This document shows, piece after piece, positions 23,131 to 36,535 of a DNA stretch of 64,000 nucleotides. Where the stretch lies: NCBI RefSeq assembly GCF_041146795.1, contig NC_135170.1, forward strand, positions 20,702,033 through 20,766,032, written 5' to 3'. The position numbers and the translations under genes were made by a program. The notes under the pieces were generated by a model that saw nothing but the letters and a program-made list of their open reading frames with translations, did not search any database and was not told the DNA's origin. Position 1 is the stretch's first letter; each line of letters opens with the position of its first letter. This DNA comes from Maylandia zebra (Eukaryota; Chordata; Actinopteri; Cichliformes; Cichlidae).

Positions 23131-25924
23131 CGTTGTTATGGGTTAACTGTCCGTTGTTATGGGTTAACTGTCCGTTGCCATGGGTTACCGGTCCGTTGCC
23201 ATGGTAACCGGTCCGTTGCCATGGGTTACCGGTCCGTTGCCATGGTAACCGGTCCGTTGCCATGGTAACCGGTCCGTTGCCATGGGTTACCTGACCGTTG
23301 CCATGGGTTAACTGTCCGTTGCCATGCGTTAACTGTCCGTTGCCATGCGTTTACATGTGTTGTTATGGGTTAACTGTCCGTTGCCATGCGTTTACATGCG
23401 TTGTTATGGGTTAACTGTCCGTTGCCATGGGTTATATGACCGTTGCCATGGGTTAACTGTCCGTTGCCATGCGTTAACTGTCCGTTGCCATGCGTTTACA
23501 TGCGTTGTTATGGGTTAACTGTCCGTTGCCATGCGTTTACATGCGTTGTTATGGGTTAACTGTCCGTTGCCATGCGTTTACATGCGTTGTTATGGGTTAA
23601 CTGTCCGTTGCCATGCGTTTACATGCGTTGTTATGGGTTAACTGTCCGTTGCCATGGGTTACCGGTCCGTTGCCATGGTAACCGGTCCGTTGCCATGGGT
23701 TACCTGACCGTTGCCATGCGTTAACTGTCCGTTGCCATGCGTTAACTGTCCGTTGCCATGCGTTTACATGCGTTGTTATGGGTTAACTGTCCGTTGCCAT
23801 GCGTTTACATGCGTTGTTATGGGTTAACTGTCCGTTGCCATGCGTTTACATGCGTTGTTATGGGTTAACTGTCCGTTGCCATGCGTTTACATGCGTTGTT
23901 ATGGGTTAACTGTCCGTTGCCATGGGTTATATGACCGTTGCCATGGGTTAACTGTCCGTTGCCATGCGTTAACTGTCCGTTGCCATGCGTTTACATGCGT
24001 TGTTATGGGTTAACTGTCCGTTGCCATGCGTTTACATGCGTTGTTATGGGTTAACTGTCCGTTGCCATGCGTTTACATGCGTTGTTATGGGTTAACTGTC
24101 CGTTGCCATGGGTTACCGGTCCGTTGCCATGGTAACCGGTCCGTTGCCATGGGTTACCGGTCCGTTGCCATGGTAACCGGTCCGTTGCCATGGGTTATAT
24201 GACCGTTGCCATGGGTTAACTGTCCGTTGCCATGCGTTAACTGTCCGTTGCCATGCGTTTACATGCGTTGTTATGGGTTAACTGTCCGTTGCCATGCGTT
24301 TACATGCGTTGTTATGGGTTAACTGTCCGTTGCCATGCGTTTACATGCGTTGTTATGGGTTAACTGTCCGTTGCCATGCGTTTACATGCGTTGTTATGGG
24401 TTAACTGTCCGTTGCCATGCGTTTACATGCGTTGTTATGGGTTAACTGTCCGTTGTTATGGGTTAACTGTCTGTTGCCATGGGTTACCGGTCCGTTGCCA
24501 TGGTAACCGGTCCGTTGCCATGGGTTACCAGACCGTTGCCATGGGTTAACTGTCCGTTGCCATGCGTTAACTGTCCGTTGCCATGCGTTTACATGTGTTG
24601 TTATGGGTTAACTGTCCGTTGCCATGCGTTTACATGCGTTGTTATGGGTTAACTGTCCGTTGCCATGCGTTTACATGCGTTGTTATGGGTTAACTGTCCG
24701 TTGCCATGCGTTTACATGCGTTGTTATGGGTTAACTGTCCGTTGCCATGGGTTATATGACCGTTGCCATGGGTTAACTGTCCGTTGCCATGCGTTAACTG
24801 TCCGTTGCCATGCGTTTACATGCGTTGTTATGGGTTAACTGTCCGTTGCCATGCGTTTACATGCGTTGTTATGGGTTAACTGTCCGTTGCCATGGGTTAC
24901 CGGTCCGTTGCCATGGTAACCGGTCCGTTGCCATGGGTTACCGGTCCGTTGCCATGGTAACCGGTCCGTTGCCATGGGTTACCTGACCGTTGCCATGGGT
25001 TAACTGTCCGTTGCCATGCGTTAACTGTCCGTTGCCATGCGTTTACATGTGTTGTTATGGGTTAACTGTCCGTTGCCATGCGTTTACATGCGTTGTTATG
25101 GGTTAACTGTCCGTTGCCATGCGTTTACATGCGTTGTTATGGGTTAACTGTCCGTTGCCATGCGTTTACATGCGTTGTTATGGGTTAACTGTCCGTTGCC
25201 ATGGGTTATATGACCGTTGCCATGGGTTAACTGTCCGTTGCCATGCGTTAACTGTCCGTTGCCATGCGTTTACATGCGTTGTTATGGGTTAACTGTCCGT
25301 TGCCATGCGTTTACATGCGTTGTTATGGGTTAACTGTCCGTTGCCATGCGTTTACATGCGTTGTTATGGGTTAACTGTCCGTTGCCATGCGTTTACATGC
25401 GTTGTTATGGGTTAACTGTCCGTTGCCATGGGTTACCGGTCCGTTGCCATGGTAACCGGTCCGTTGCCATGGGTTACCGGTCCGTTGCCATGGTAACCGG
25501 TCCGTTGCCATGGGTTACCTGACCGTTGCCATGGGTTAACTGTCCGTTGCCATGCGTTAACTGTCCGTTGCCATGCGTTTACATGTGTTGTTATGGGTTA
25601 ACTGTCCGTTGCCATGCGTTTACATGCGTTGTTATGGGTTAACTGTCCGTTGCCATGGGTTATATGACCGTTGCCATGGGTTAACTGTCCGTTGCCATGC
25701 GTTAACTGTCCGTTGCCATGCGTTTACATGCGTTGTTATGGGTTAACTGTCCGTTGCCATGCGTTTACATGCGTTGTTATGGGTTAACTGTCCGTTGCCA
25801 TGCGTTTACATGCGTTGTTATGGGTTAACTGTCCGTTGCCATGCGTTTACATGCGTTGTTATGGGTTAACTGTCCGTTGCCATGCGTTTACATGCGTTGT
25901 TATGGGTTAACTGTCCGTTGCCAT

Positions 25925-28436
25925 GGGTTATATGACCGTTGCCATGGGTTAACTGTCCGTTGCCATGCGTTAACTGTCCGTTGCCATGCGTTTACATGCG
26001 TTGTTATGGGTTAACTGTCCGTTGCCATGCGTTTACATGCGTTGTTATGGGTTAACTGTCCGTTGCCATGCGTTTACATGCGTTGTTATGGGTTAACTGT
26101 CCGTTGTTATGGGTTAACTGTCCGTTGCCATGGTTACCGGTCCGTTGGCATGGTAACCGGTCCGTTGTCATGGGTTACCGGTCCGTTGCCATGGTAACCG
26201 GTCCGTTGCCATGGGTTACCTGACCGTTGCCATGGGTTAACTGTCCGTTGCCATGCGTTAACTGTCCGTTGCCATGCGTTTACATGTGTTGTTATGGGTT
26301 AACTGTCCGTTGCCATGCGTTTACATGCGTTGTTATGGGTTAACTGTCCGTTGCCATGGGTTATATGACCGTTGCCATGGGTTAACTGTCCGTTGCCATG
26401 CGTTAACTGTCCGTTGCCATGCGTTTACATGCGTTGTTATGGGTTAACTGTCCGTTGCCATGCGTTTACATGCGTTGTTATGGGTTAACTGTCCGTTGCC
26501 ATGCGTTTACATGCGTTGTTATGGGTTAACTGTCCGTTGCCATGCGTTTACATGCGTTGTTATGGGTTAACTGTCCGTTGCCATGGGTTACCGGTCCGTT
26601 GCCATGGTAACCGGTCCGTTGCCATGGGTTACCGGTCCGTTGCCATGGTAACCGGTCCGTTGCCATGGGTTACCTGACCGTTGCCATGGGTTAACTGTCC
26701 GTTGCCATGCGTTAACTGTCCGTTGCCATGCGTTTACATGTGTTGTTATGGGTTAACTGTCCGTTGCCATGCGTTTACATGCGTTGTTATGGGTTAACTG
26801 TCCGTTGCCATGGGTTATATGACCGTTGCCATGGGTTAACTGTCCGTTGCCATGCGTTAACTGTCCGTTGCCATGCGTTTACATGCGTTGTTATGGGTTA
26901 ACTGTCCGTTGCCATGCGTTTACATGCGTTGTTATGGGTTAACTGTCCGTTGCCATGCGTTTACATGCGTTGTTATGGGTTAACTGTCCGTTGCCATGCG
27001 TTTACATGCGTTGTTATGGGTTAACTGTCCGTTGCCATGCGTTTACATGCGTTGTTATGGGTTAACTGTCCGTTGCCATGGGTTATATGACCGTTGCCAT
27101 GGGTTAACTGTCCGTTGCCATGCGTTAACTGTCCGTTGCCATGCGTTTACATGCGTTGTTATGGGTTAACTGTCCGTTGCCATGCGTTTACATGCGTTGT
27201 TATGGGTTAACTGTCCGTTGCCATGCGTTTACATGCGTTGTTATGGGTTAACTGTCCGTTGCCATGGGTTACCGGTCCGTTGCCATGGTAACCGGTCCGT
27301 TGCCATGGTAACCGGTCCGTTGCCATGGGTTACCTGACCGTTGCCATGGGTTAACTGTCCGTTGCCATGCGTTAACTGTCCGTTGCCATGCGTTTACATG
27401 CGTTGTTATGGGTTAACTGTCTGTTGCCATGCGTTTACATGTGTTGTTATGGGTTAACTGTCCGTTGCCATGGGTTAACTGTCCGTTGCCATGCGTTAAC
27501 TGTCCGTTGCCATGCGTTTACATGCGTTGTTATGGGTTAACTGTCCGTTGCCATGCGTTTACATGCGTTGTTATGGGTTAACTGTCCGTTGCCATGCGTT
27601 TACATGCGTTGTTATGGGTTACCTGACCGTTGCCATGGGCTAACTGTCCGTTGCCATGCGTTAACTGTCCGTTGCCATGCGTTTACATGTGTTGTTATGG
27701 GTTAACTGTCCGTTGCCATGCGTTTACATGCGTTGTTATGGGTTAACTGTCCGTTGCCATGCGTTTACATGCGTTGTTATGGGTTAACTGTCCGTTGCCA
27801 TGGGTTATATGACCGTTGCCATGGGTTAACTGTCCGTTGCCATGCGTTAACTGTCCGTTGCCATGCGTTTACATGCGTTGTTATGGGTTAACTGTCCGTT
27901 GCCATGCGTTTACATGCGTTGTTATGGGTTACCTGACCGTTGCCATGGGCTAACTGTCCGTTGCCATGCGTTAACTGTCCGTTGCCATGCGTTTACATGT
28001 GTTGTTATGGGTTAACTGTCCGTTGCCATGCGTTTACATGCGTTGTTATGGGTTAACTGTCCGTTGCCATGCGTTTACATGCGTTGTTATGGGTTAACTG
28101 TCCGTTGCCATGGGTTATATGACCGTTGCCATGGGTTAACTGTCCGTTGCCATGCGTTAACTGTCCGTTGCCATGCGTTTACATGCGTTGTTATGGGTTA
28201 ACTGTCCGTTGCCATGGGTTACCGGTCCGTTGCCATGGTAACCGGTCCGTTGCCATGGGTTACCGGTCCGTTGCCATGGTAACCGGTCCGTTGCCATGGG
28301 TTACCTGACCGTTGCCATGGGTTAACTGTCCGTTGCCATGCGTTAACTGTCCGTTGCCATGCGTTTACATGTGTTGTTATGGGTTAACTGTCCGTTGCCA
28401 TGCGTTTACATGCGTTGTTATGGGTTAACTGTCCGT
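25925..28436. repeat. Satellite segment A, duplicated at 29371-31572
   Basis: Rare marker variants recur with a constant offset of 3446 bp: GTTGGCATGG at 26143 and 29589, TGTCTGTTGCC near 27419 and 30865, and GTTACCTGACC at 27619 and 31065. After 27.6 kb the offset becomes 3136 because this copy carries an extra 310-bp tandem duplication. Similarity in phase ends near 28437. Confidence 0.85.
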
Positions 28437-29370
28437 TGTTATGGGTTAACTGTCCGTTGCCATGGTTACCGGTCCGTTGGCATGGTAACCGGTCCGTTGT
28501 CATGGGTTACCGGTCCGTTGCCATGGTAACCGGTCCGTTGCCATGGGTTACCTGACCGTTGCCATGGGTTAACTGTCCGTTGCCATGCGTTAACTGTCCG
28601 TTGCCATGCGTTTACATGTGTTGTTATGGGTTAACTGTCCGTTGCCATGCGTTTACATGCGTTGTTATGGGTTAACTGTCCGTTGCCATGGGTTATATGA
28701 CCGTTGCCATGGGTTAACTGTCCGTTGCCATGCGTTAACTGTCCGTTGCCATGCGTTTACATGCGTTGTTATGGGTTAACTGTCCGTTGCCATGCGTTTA
28801 CATGCGTTGTTATGGGTTAACTGTCCGTTGCCATGCGTTTACATGCGTTGTTATGGGTTAACTGTCCGTTGCCATGCGTTTACATGCGTTGTTATGGGTT
28901 AACTGTCCGTTGCCATGGGTTACCGGTCCGTTGCCATGGTAACCGGTCCGTTGCCATGGGTTACCGGTCCGTTGCCATGGTAACCGGTCCGTTGCCATGG
29001 GTTACCTGACCGTTGCCATGGGTTAACTGTCCGTTGCCATGCGTTAACTGTCCGTTGCCATGCGTTTACATGTGTTGTTATGGGTTAACTGTCCGTTGCC
29101 ATGCGTTTACATGCGTTGTTATGGGTTAACTGTCCGTTGCCATGGGTTATATGACCGTTGCCATGGGTTAACTGTCCGTTGCCATGCGTTAACTGTCCGT
29201 TGCCATGCGTTTACATGCGTTGTTATGGGTTAACTGTCCGTTGCCATGCGTTTACATGCGTTGTTATGGGTTAACTGTCCGTTGCCATGCGTTTACATGC
29301 GTTGTTATGGGTTAACTGTCCGTTGCCATGCGTTTACATGCGTTGTTATGGGTTAACTGTCCGTTGCCAT

Positions 29371-31572
29371 GGGTTATATGACCGTTGCCATGGGTTAACT
29401 GTCCGTTGCCATGCGTTAACTGTCCGTTGCCATGCGTTTACATGCGTTGTTATGGGTTAACTGTCCGTTGCCATGCGTTTACATGCGTTGTTATGGGTTA
29501 ACTGTCCGTTGCCATGCGTTTACATGCGTTGTTATGGGTTAACTGTCCGTTGTTATGGGTTAACTGTCCGTTGCCATGGTTACCGGTCCGTTGGCATGGT
29601 AACCGGTCCGTTGTCATGGGTTACCGGTCCGTTGCCATGGTAACCGGTCCGTTGCCATGGGTTACCTGACCGTTGCCATGGGTTAACTGTCCGTTGCCAT
29701 GCGTTAACTGTCCGTTGCCATGCGTTTACATGTGTTGTTATGGGTTAACTGTCCGTTGCCATGCGTTTACATGCGTTGTTATGGGTTAACTGTCCGTTGC
29801 CATGGGTTATATGACCGTTGCCATGGGTTAACTGTCCGTTGCCATGCGTTAACTGTCCGTTGCCATGCGTTTACATGCGTTGTTATGGGTTAACTGTCCG
29901 TTGCCATGCGTTTACATGCGTTGTTATGGGTTAACTGTCCGTTGCCATGCGTTTACATGCGTTGTTATGGGTTAACTGTCCGTTGCCATGCGTTTACATG
30001 CGTTGTTATGGGTTAACTGTCCGTTGCCATGGGTTACCGGTCCGTTGCCATGGTAACCGGTCCGTTGCCATGGGTTACCGGTCCGTTGCCATGGTAACCG
30101 GTCCGTTGCCATGGGTTACCTGACCGTTGCCATGGGTTAACTGTCCGTTGCCATGCGTTAACTGTCCGTTGCCATGCGTTTACATGTGTTGTTATGGGTT
30201 AACTGTCCGTTGCCATGCGTTTACATGCGTTGTTATGGGTTAACTGTCCGTTGCCATGGGTTATATGACCGTTGCCATGGGTTAACTGTCCGTTGCCATG
30301 CGTTAACTGTCCGTTGCCATGCGTTTACATGCGTTGTTATGGGTTAACTGTCCGTTGCCATGCGTTTACATGCGTTGTTATGGGTTAACTGTCCGTTGCC
30401 ATGCGTTTACATGCGTTGTTATGGGTTAACTGTCCGTTGCCATGCGTTTACATGCGTTGTTATGGGTTAACTGTCCGTTGCCATGCGTTTACATGCGTTG
30501 TTATGGGTTAACTGTCCGTTGCCATGGGTTATATGACCGTTGCCATGGGTTAACTGTCCGTTGCCATGCGTTAACTGTCCGTTGCCATGCGTTTACATGC
30601 GTTGTTATGGGTTAACTGTCCGTTGCCATGCGTTTACATGCGTTGTTATGGGTTAACTGTCCGTTGCCATGCGTTTACATGCGTTGTTATGGGTTAACTG
30701 TCCGTTGCCATGGGTTACCGGTCCGTTGCCATGGTAACCGGTCCGTTGCCATGGTAACCGGTCCGTTGCCATGGGTTACCTGACCGTTGCCATGGGTTAA
30801 CTGTCCGTTGCCATGCGTTAACTGTCCGTTGCCATGCGTTTACATGCGTTGTTATGGGTTAACTGTCTGTTGCCATGCGTTTACATGTGTTGTTATGGGT
30901 TAACTGTCCGTTGCCATGGGTTAACTGTCCGTTGCCATGCGTTAACTGTCCGTTGCCATGCGTTTACATGCGTTGTTATGGGTTAACTGTCCGTTGCCAT
31001 GCGTTTACATGCGTTGTTATGGGTTAACTGTCCGTTGCCATGCGTTTACATGCGTTGTTATGGGTTACCTGACCGTTGCCATGGGCTAACTGTCCGTTGC
31101 CATGCGTTAACTGTCCGTTGCCATGCGTTTACATGTGTTGTTATGGGTTAACTGTCCGTTGCCATGCGTTTACATGCGTTGTTATGGGTTAACTGTCCGT
31201 TGCCATGCGTTTACATGCGTTGTTATGGGTTAACTGTCCGTTGCCATGGGTTATATGACCGTTGCCATGGGTTAACTGTCCGTTGCCATGCGTTAACTGT
31301 CCGTTGCCATGCGTTTACATGCGTTGTTATGGGTTAACTGTCCGTTGCCATGGGTTACCGGTCCGTTGCCATGGTAACCGGTCCGTTGCCATGGGTTACC
31401 GGTCCGTTGCCATGGTAACCGGTCCGTTGCCATGGGTTACCTGACCGTTGCCATGGGTTAACTGTCCGTTGCCATGCGTTAACTGTCCGTTGCCATGCGT
31501 TTACATGTGTTGTTATGGGTTAACTGTCCGTTGCCATGCGTTTACATGCGTTGTTATGGGTTAACTGTCCGT
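29371..31572. repeat. Satellite segment B, copy of 25925-28436
   Basis: This is the partner of the previous entry, in the same orientation, lacking the 310-bp internal duplication. The marker GTTGGCATGG also occurs at about 28475, 2332 bp after the first and 1114 bp before the third copy, so part of the unit exists three times. Confidence 0.85.
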
Positions 31573-34500
31573 TGCCATGCGTTTACATGCGTTGTTATGG
31601 GTTAACTGTCCGTTGCCATGCGTTTACATGCGTTGTTATGGGTTAACTGTCCGTTGCCATGCGTTTACATGCGTTGTTATGGGTTAACTGTCCGTTGCCA
31701 TGCGTTTACATGCGTTGTTATGGGTTAACTGTCCGTTGCCATGGGTTACCGGTCCGTTGCCATGGTAACCGGTCCGTTGCCATGGGTTACCAGACCGTTG
31801 CCATGGGTTAACTGTCCGTTGCCATGCATTTACATGCGTTGTTATGGGTTAACTGTCCGTTGCCATGCGTTTACATGCGTTGTTATGGGTTAACTGTCCG
31901 TTGCCATGCGTTTACATGCGTTGTTATGGGTTAACTGTCCGTTGTTATGGGTTAACTGTCCGTTGCCATGGGTTACCGGTCCGTTGCCATGGTAACCGGT
32001 CCGTTGCCATGGGTTACCGGTCCGTTGCCATGGTAACGGTCCGTTGCCATGGGTTACCTGACCGTTACCATGGGTTAACTGTCCGTTGCCATGCGTTAAC
32101 TGTCCGTTGCCATGCATTTACATGCGTTGTTATGGGTTAACTGTCCGTTGCCATGCGTTTACATGCGTTGTTATGGGTTAACTGTCCGTTGCCATGCGTT
32201 TACATGCGTTGTTATGGGTTAACTGTCCGTTGCCATGCGTTTACATGCGTTGTTATGGGTTAACTGTCCGTTGCCATGGGTTATATGACCGTTGCCATGG
32301 GTTAACTGTCCGTTGCCATGCGTTAACTGTCCGTTGCCATGCGTTTACATGCGTTGTTATGGGTTAACTGTCCGTTGCCATGCGTTAACTGTCCGTTGCC
32401 ATGCGTTTACATGCGTTGTTATGGGTTAACTGTCCGTTGCCATGCGTTTACATGCGTTGTTATGGGTTAACTGTCCGTTGCCATGCGTTTACATGCGTTG
32501 TTATGGGTTAACTGTCCGTTGTTATGGGTTAACTGTCCGTTGCCATGGGTTACCGGTCCGTTGCCATGGTAACCGGTCCGTTGCCATGGGTTACCGGTCC
32601 GTTGCCATGCGTTAACTGTCCGTTGCCATGCGTTTACATGCGTTGTTATGGGTTAACTGTCCGTTGCCATGCGTTTACATGCGTTGTTATGGGTTAACTG
32701 TCCGTTGTTATGGGTTAACTGTCCGTTGCCATGGGTTACCGGTCCGTTGCCATGGTAACCGGTCCGTTGCCATGGGTTACCGGTCCGTTGCCATGGTAAC
32801 GGTCCGTTGCCATGGGTTACCTGACCGTTGCCATGGGTTAAATGTCCGTTGCCATGCGTTAACTGTCCGTTGCCATGCGTTTACATGCGTTGTTATGGGT
32901 TAACTGTCCGTTGCCATGCGTTTACATGCGTTGTTATGGGTTAACTGTCCGTTGCCATGCGTTTACATGCGTTGTTATGGGTTAACTGTCCGTTGCCATG
33001 CGTTTACATGCGTTGTTATGGGTTAACTGTCCGTTGCCATGGGTTATATGACCGTTGCCATGGGTTAACTGTCTGTTGCCATGCGTTAACTGTCCGTTGC
33101 CATGCGTTTACATGCGTTGTTATGGGTTAACTGTCCGCTGCCATGCGTTTACATGCGTTGTTATGGGTTAACTGTCCGTTGCCATGCGTTTACATGCGTT
33201 GTTATGGGTTAACTGTCCGTTGCCATGCGTTTACATGCGTTGTTATGGGTTAACTGTCCGTTGCCATGGGTTATATGACCGTTGCCATGGGTTAACTGTC
33301 TGTTGCCATGCGTTAACTGTCCGTTGCCATGCGTTTACATGCGTTGTTATGGGTTAACTGTCCGCTGCCATGCGTTTACATGCGTTGTTATGGGTTAACT
33401 GTCCGTTGCCATGCGTTTACATGCGTTGTTATGGGTTAACTGTCCGTTGCCATGCGTTTACATGCGTTGTTATGGGTTAACTGTCCGTTGCCATGCGTTT
33501 ACATGCGTTGTTATGGGTTAACTGTCCGTTGTTATGGGTTACCGGTCCGTTGCCATGGTAACCGGTCCGTTGCCATGGGTTACCGGTCCGTTGCCATGGG
33601 TTAACTGTCCGTTGCCATGCGTTAACTGTCCGTTGCCATGCGTTTACATGTGTTGTTATGGGTTAACTGTCCGTTGCCATGCGTTTACATGCGTTGTTAT
33701 GGGTTAACTGTCCGTTGCCATGGGTTATATGACCGTTGCCATGGGTTAACTGTCCGTTGCCATGCGTTAACTGTCCGTTGCCATGCGTTTACATGCGTTG
33801 TTATGGGTTAACTGTCCGTTGCCATGCGTTTACATGCGTTGTTATGGGTTAACTGTCCGTTGCCATGCGTTTACATGCGTTGTTATGGGTTAACTGTCCG
33901 TTGCCATGGGTTACCGGTCCGTTGCCATGGTAACCGGTCCGTTGCCATGGGTTACCGGTCCGTTGCCATGGTAACCGGTCCATTGCCATGGGTTACCTGA
34001 CCGTTGCCATGGGTTAACTGTCCGTTGCCATGCGTTAACTGTCCGTTGCCATGCGTTTACATGTGTTGTTATGGGTTAACTGTCCGTTGCCATGCGTTTA
34101 CATGCGTTGTTATGGGTTAACTGTCCGTTGCCATGGGTTATATGACCGTTGCCATGGGTTAACTGTCCGTTGCCATGCGTTAACTGTCCGTTGCCATGCG
34201 TTTACATGCGTTGTTATGGGTTAACTGTCCGTTGCCATGCGTTTACATGCGTTGTTATGGGTTAACTGTCCGTTGCCATGGGTTACCGGTCCGTTGCCAT
34301 GGTAACCGGTCCGTTGCCATGGGTTACCGGTCCGTTGCCATGGTAACCGGTCCGTTGCCATGGGTTACCTGACCGTTGCCATGGGTTAACTGTCCGTTGC
34401 CATGCGTTAACTGTCCGTTGCCATGCGTTTACATGTGTTGTTATGGGTTAACTGTCCGTTGCCATGCGTTTACATGCGTTGTTATGGGTTAACTGTCCGT

Positions 34501-35763
34501 TGCCATGCGTTTACATGCGTTGTTATGGGTTAACTGTCCGTTGCCATGCGTTTACATGCGTTGTTATGGGTTAACTGTCCGTTGTTATGGGTTAACTGTC
34601 CGTTGTTATGGGTTAACTGTCCGTTGCCATGGTTACCGGTCCGTTGCCATGGTAACCGGTCCGTTGTCATGGGTTACCGGTCCGTTGCCATGGTAACCGG
34701 TCCGTTGCCATGGGTTACCTGACCGTTGCCATGGGTTAACTGTCCGTTGCCATGCGTTAACTGTCCGTTGCCATGCGTTTACATGTGTTGTTATGGGTTA
34801 ACTGTCCGTTGCCATGCGTTTACATGCGTTGTTATGGGTTAACTGTCCGTTGTTATGGGTTAAATGTCTGTTGCCATGGGTTACCGGTCCGTTGCCATGG
34901 TAACCGGTCCGTTGCCATGGGTTACCGGTCCGTTGCCATGGTAACCGGTCCGTTGCCATGGGTTACCAGACCGTTGCCATGGGTTAACTGTCCGTTGCCA
35001 TGCGTTAACTGTCCGTTGCCATGCGTTTACATGCGTTGTTATGGGTTAACTGTCCGTTGTTATGGGTTAACTGTCTGTTGCCATGGGTTACCGGTCCGTT
35101 GCCATGGTAACCGGTCCGTTGCCATGGGTTACCGGTCCGTTGCCATGGTAACCGGTCCGTTGCCATGGGTTACCAGACCGTTGCCATGGGTTAACTGTCC
35201 GTTGCCATGCGTTAACTGTCCGTTGCCATGCGTTTACATGTGTTGTTATGGGTTAACTGTCCGTTGCCATGCGTTTACATGCGTTGTTATGGGTTAACTG
35301 TCCGTTGCCATGCGTTTACATGCGTTGTTATGGGTTAACTGTCCGTTGCCATGCGTTTACATGCGTTGTTATGGGTTAACTGTCCGTTGTTATGGGTTAA
35401 CTGTCCGTTGCCATGGGTTACCGGTCCGTTGCCATGGTAACCGGTCCGTTGCCATGGGTTACCGGTCCGTTGCCATGGTAACCGGTCCGTTGCCATGGTA
35501 ACCGGTCCGTTGCCATGGGTTACCTGACCGTTGCCATGGGTTAACTGTCCGTTGCCATGCGTTAACTGTCCGTTGCCATGCGTTTACATGTGTTGTTATG
35601 GGTTAACTGTCCGTTGCCATGCGTTTACATGCGTTGTTATGGGTTAACTGTCCGTTGCCATGGGTTATATGACCGTTGCCATGGGTTAACTGTCCGTTGC
35701 CATGCGTTAACTGTCCGTTGCCATGCGTTTACATGCGTTGTTATGGGTTAACTGTCCGTTGCC

Positions 35764-36535
35764 ATGCGTTTACATGGTTTGTTATGGGTTAACTGTCCGT
35801 TGCCATGCGTTTACATGCGTTGTTATGGGTTAACTGTCCGTTGTTATGGGTTAAATGTCTGTTGCCATGGGTTACCGGTCCGTTGCCATGGTAACCGGTC
35901 CGTTGCCATGGGTTACTGGTCCGTTGCCATGGTAACCGGTCCGTTGCCATGGGTTACCAGACCGTTGCCATGGGTTAACTGTCCGTTGCCATGCGTTAAC
36001 TGTCCGTTGCCATGCGTTTACATGTGTTGTTATGGGTTAACTGTCCGTTGCCATGCGTTTACATGCGTTGTTATGGGTTAACTGTCCGTTGCCATGTGTT
36101 TACATGCGTTGTTATGGGTTAACTGTCCGTTGCCATGCGTTTACATGCGTTGTTATGGGTTAACTGTCCGTTGCCATGGGTTATATGACCGTTGCCATGG
36201 GTTAACTGTCCGTTGCCATGCGTTTACATGCGTTGTTATGGGTTAACTGTCCGTTGCCATGCGTTTACATGCGTTGTTATGGGTTAACTGTCCGTTGTTA
36301 TGGGTTAAATGTCTGTTGCCATGGGTTACCGGTCCGTTGCCATGGTAACCGGTCCGTTGCCATGGGTTACCGGTCCGTTGCCATGGTAACCGGTCCGTTG
36401 CCATGGGTTACCAGACCGTTGCCATGGGTTAACTGTCCGTTGCCATGCGTTAACTGTCCGTTGCCATGCGTTTACATGTGTTGTTATGGGTTAACTGTCC
36501 GTTGCCATGCGTTTACATGCGTTGTTATGGGTTAA
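35764..36535. repeat. 454-bp tandem unit in the right part of the satellite
   Basis: The variant TAAATGTCTGTTGCC occurs at 34861, 35852 and 36306. The last two are 454 bp apart with matching surroundings; the first pair is 991 bp apart. Confidence 0.75.
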
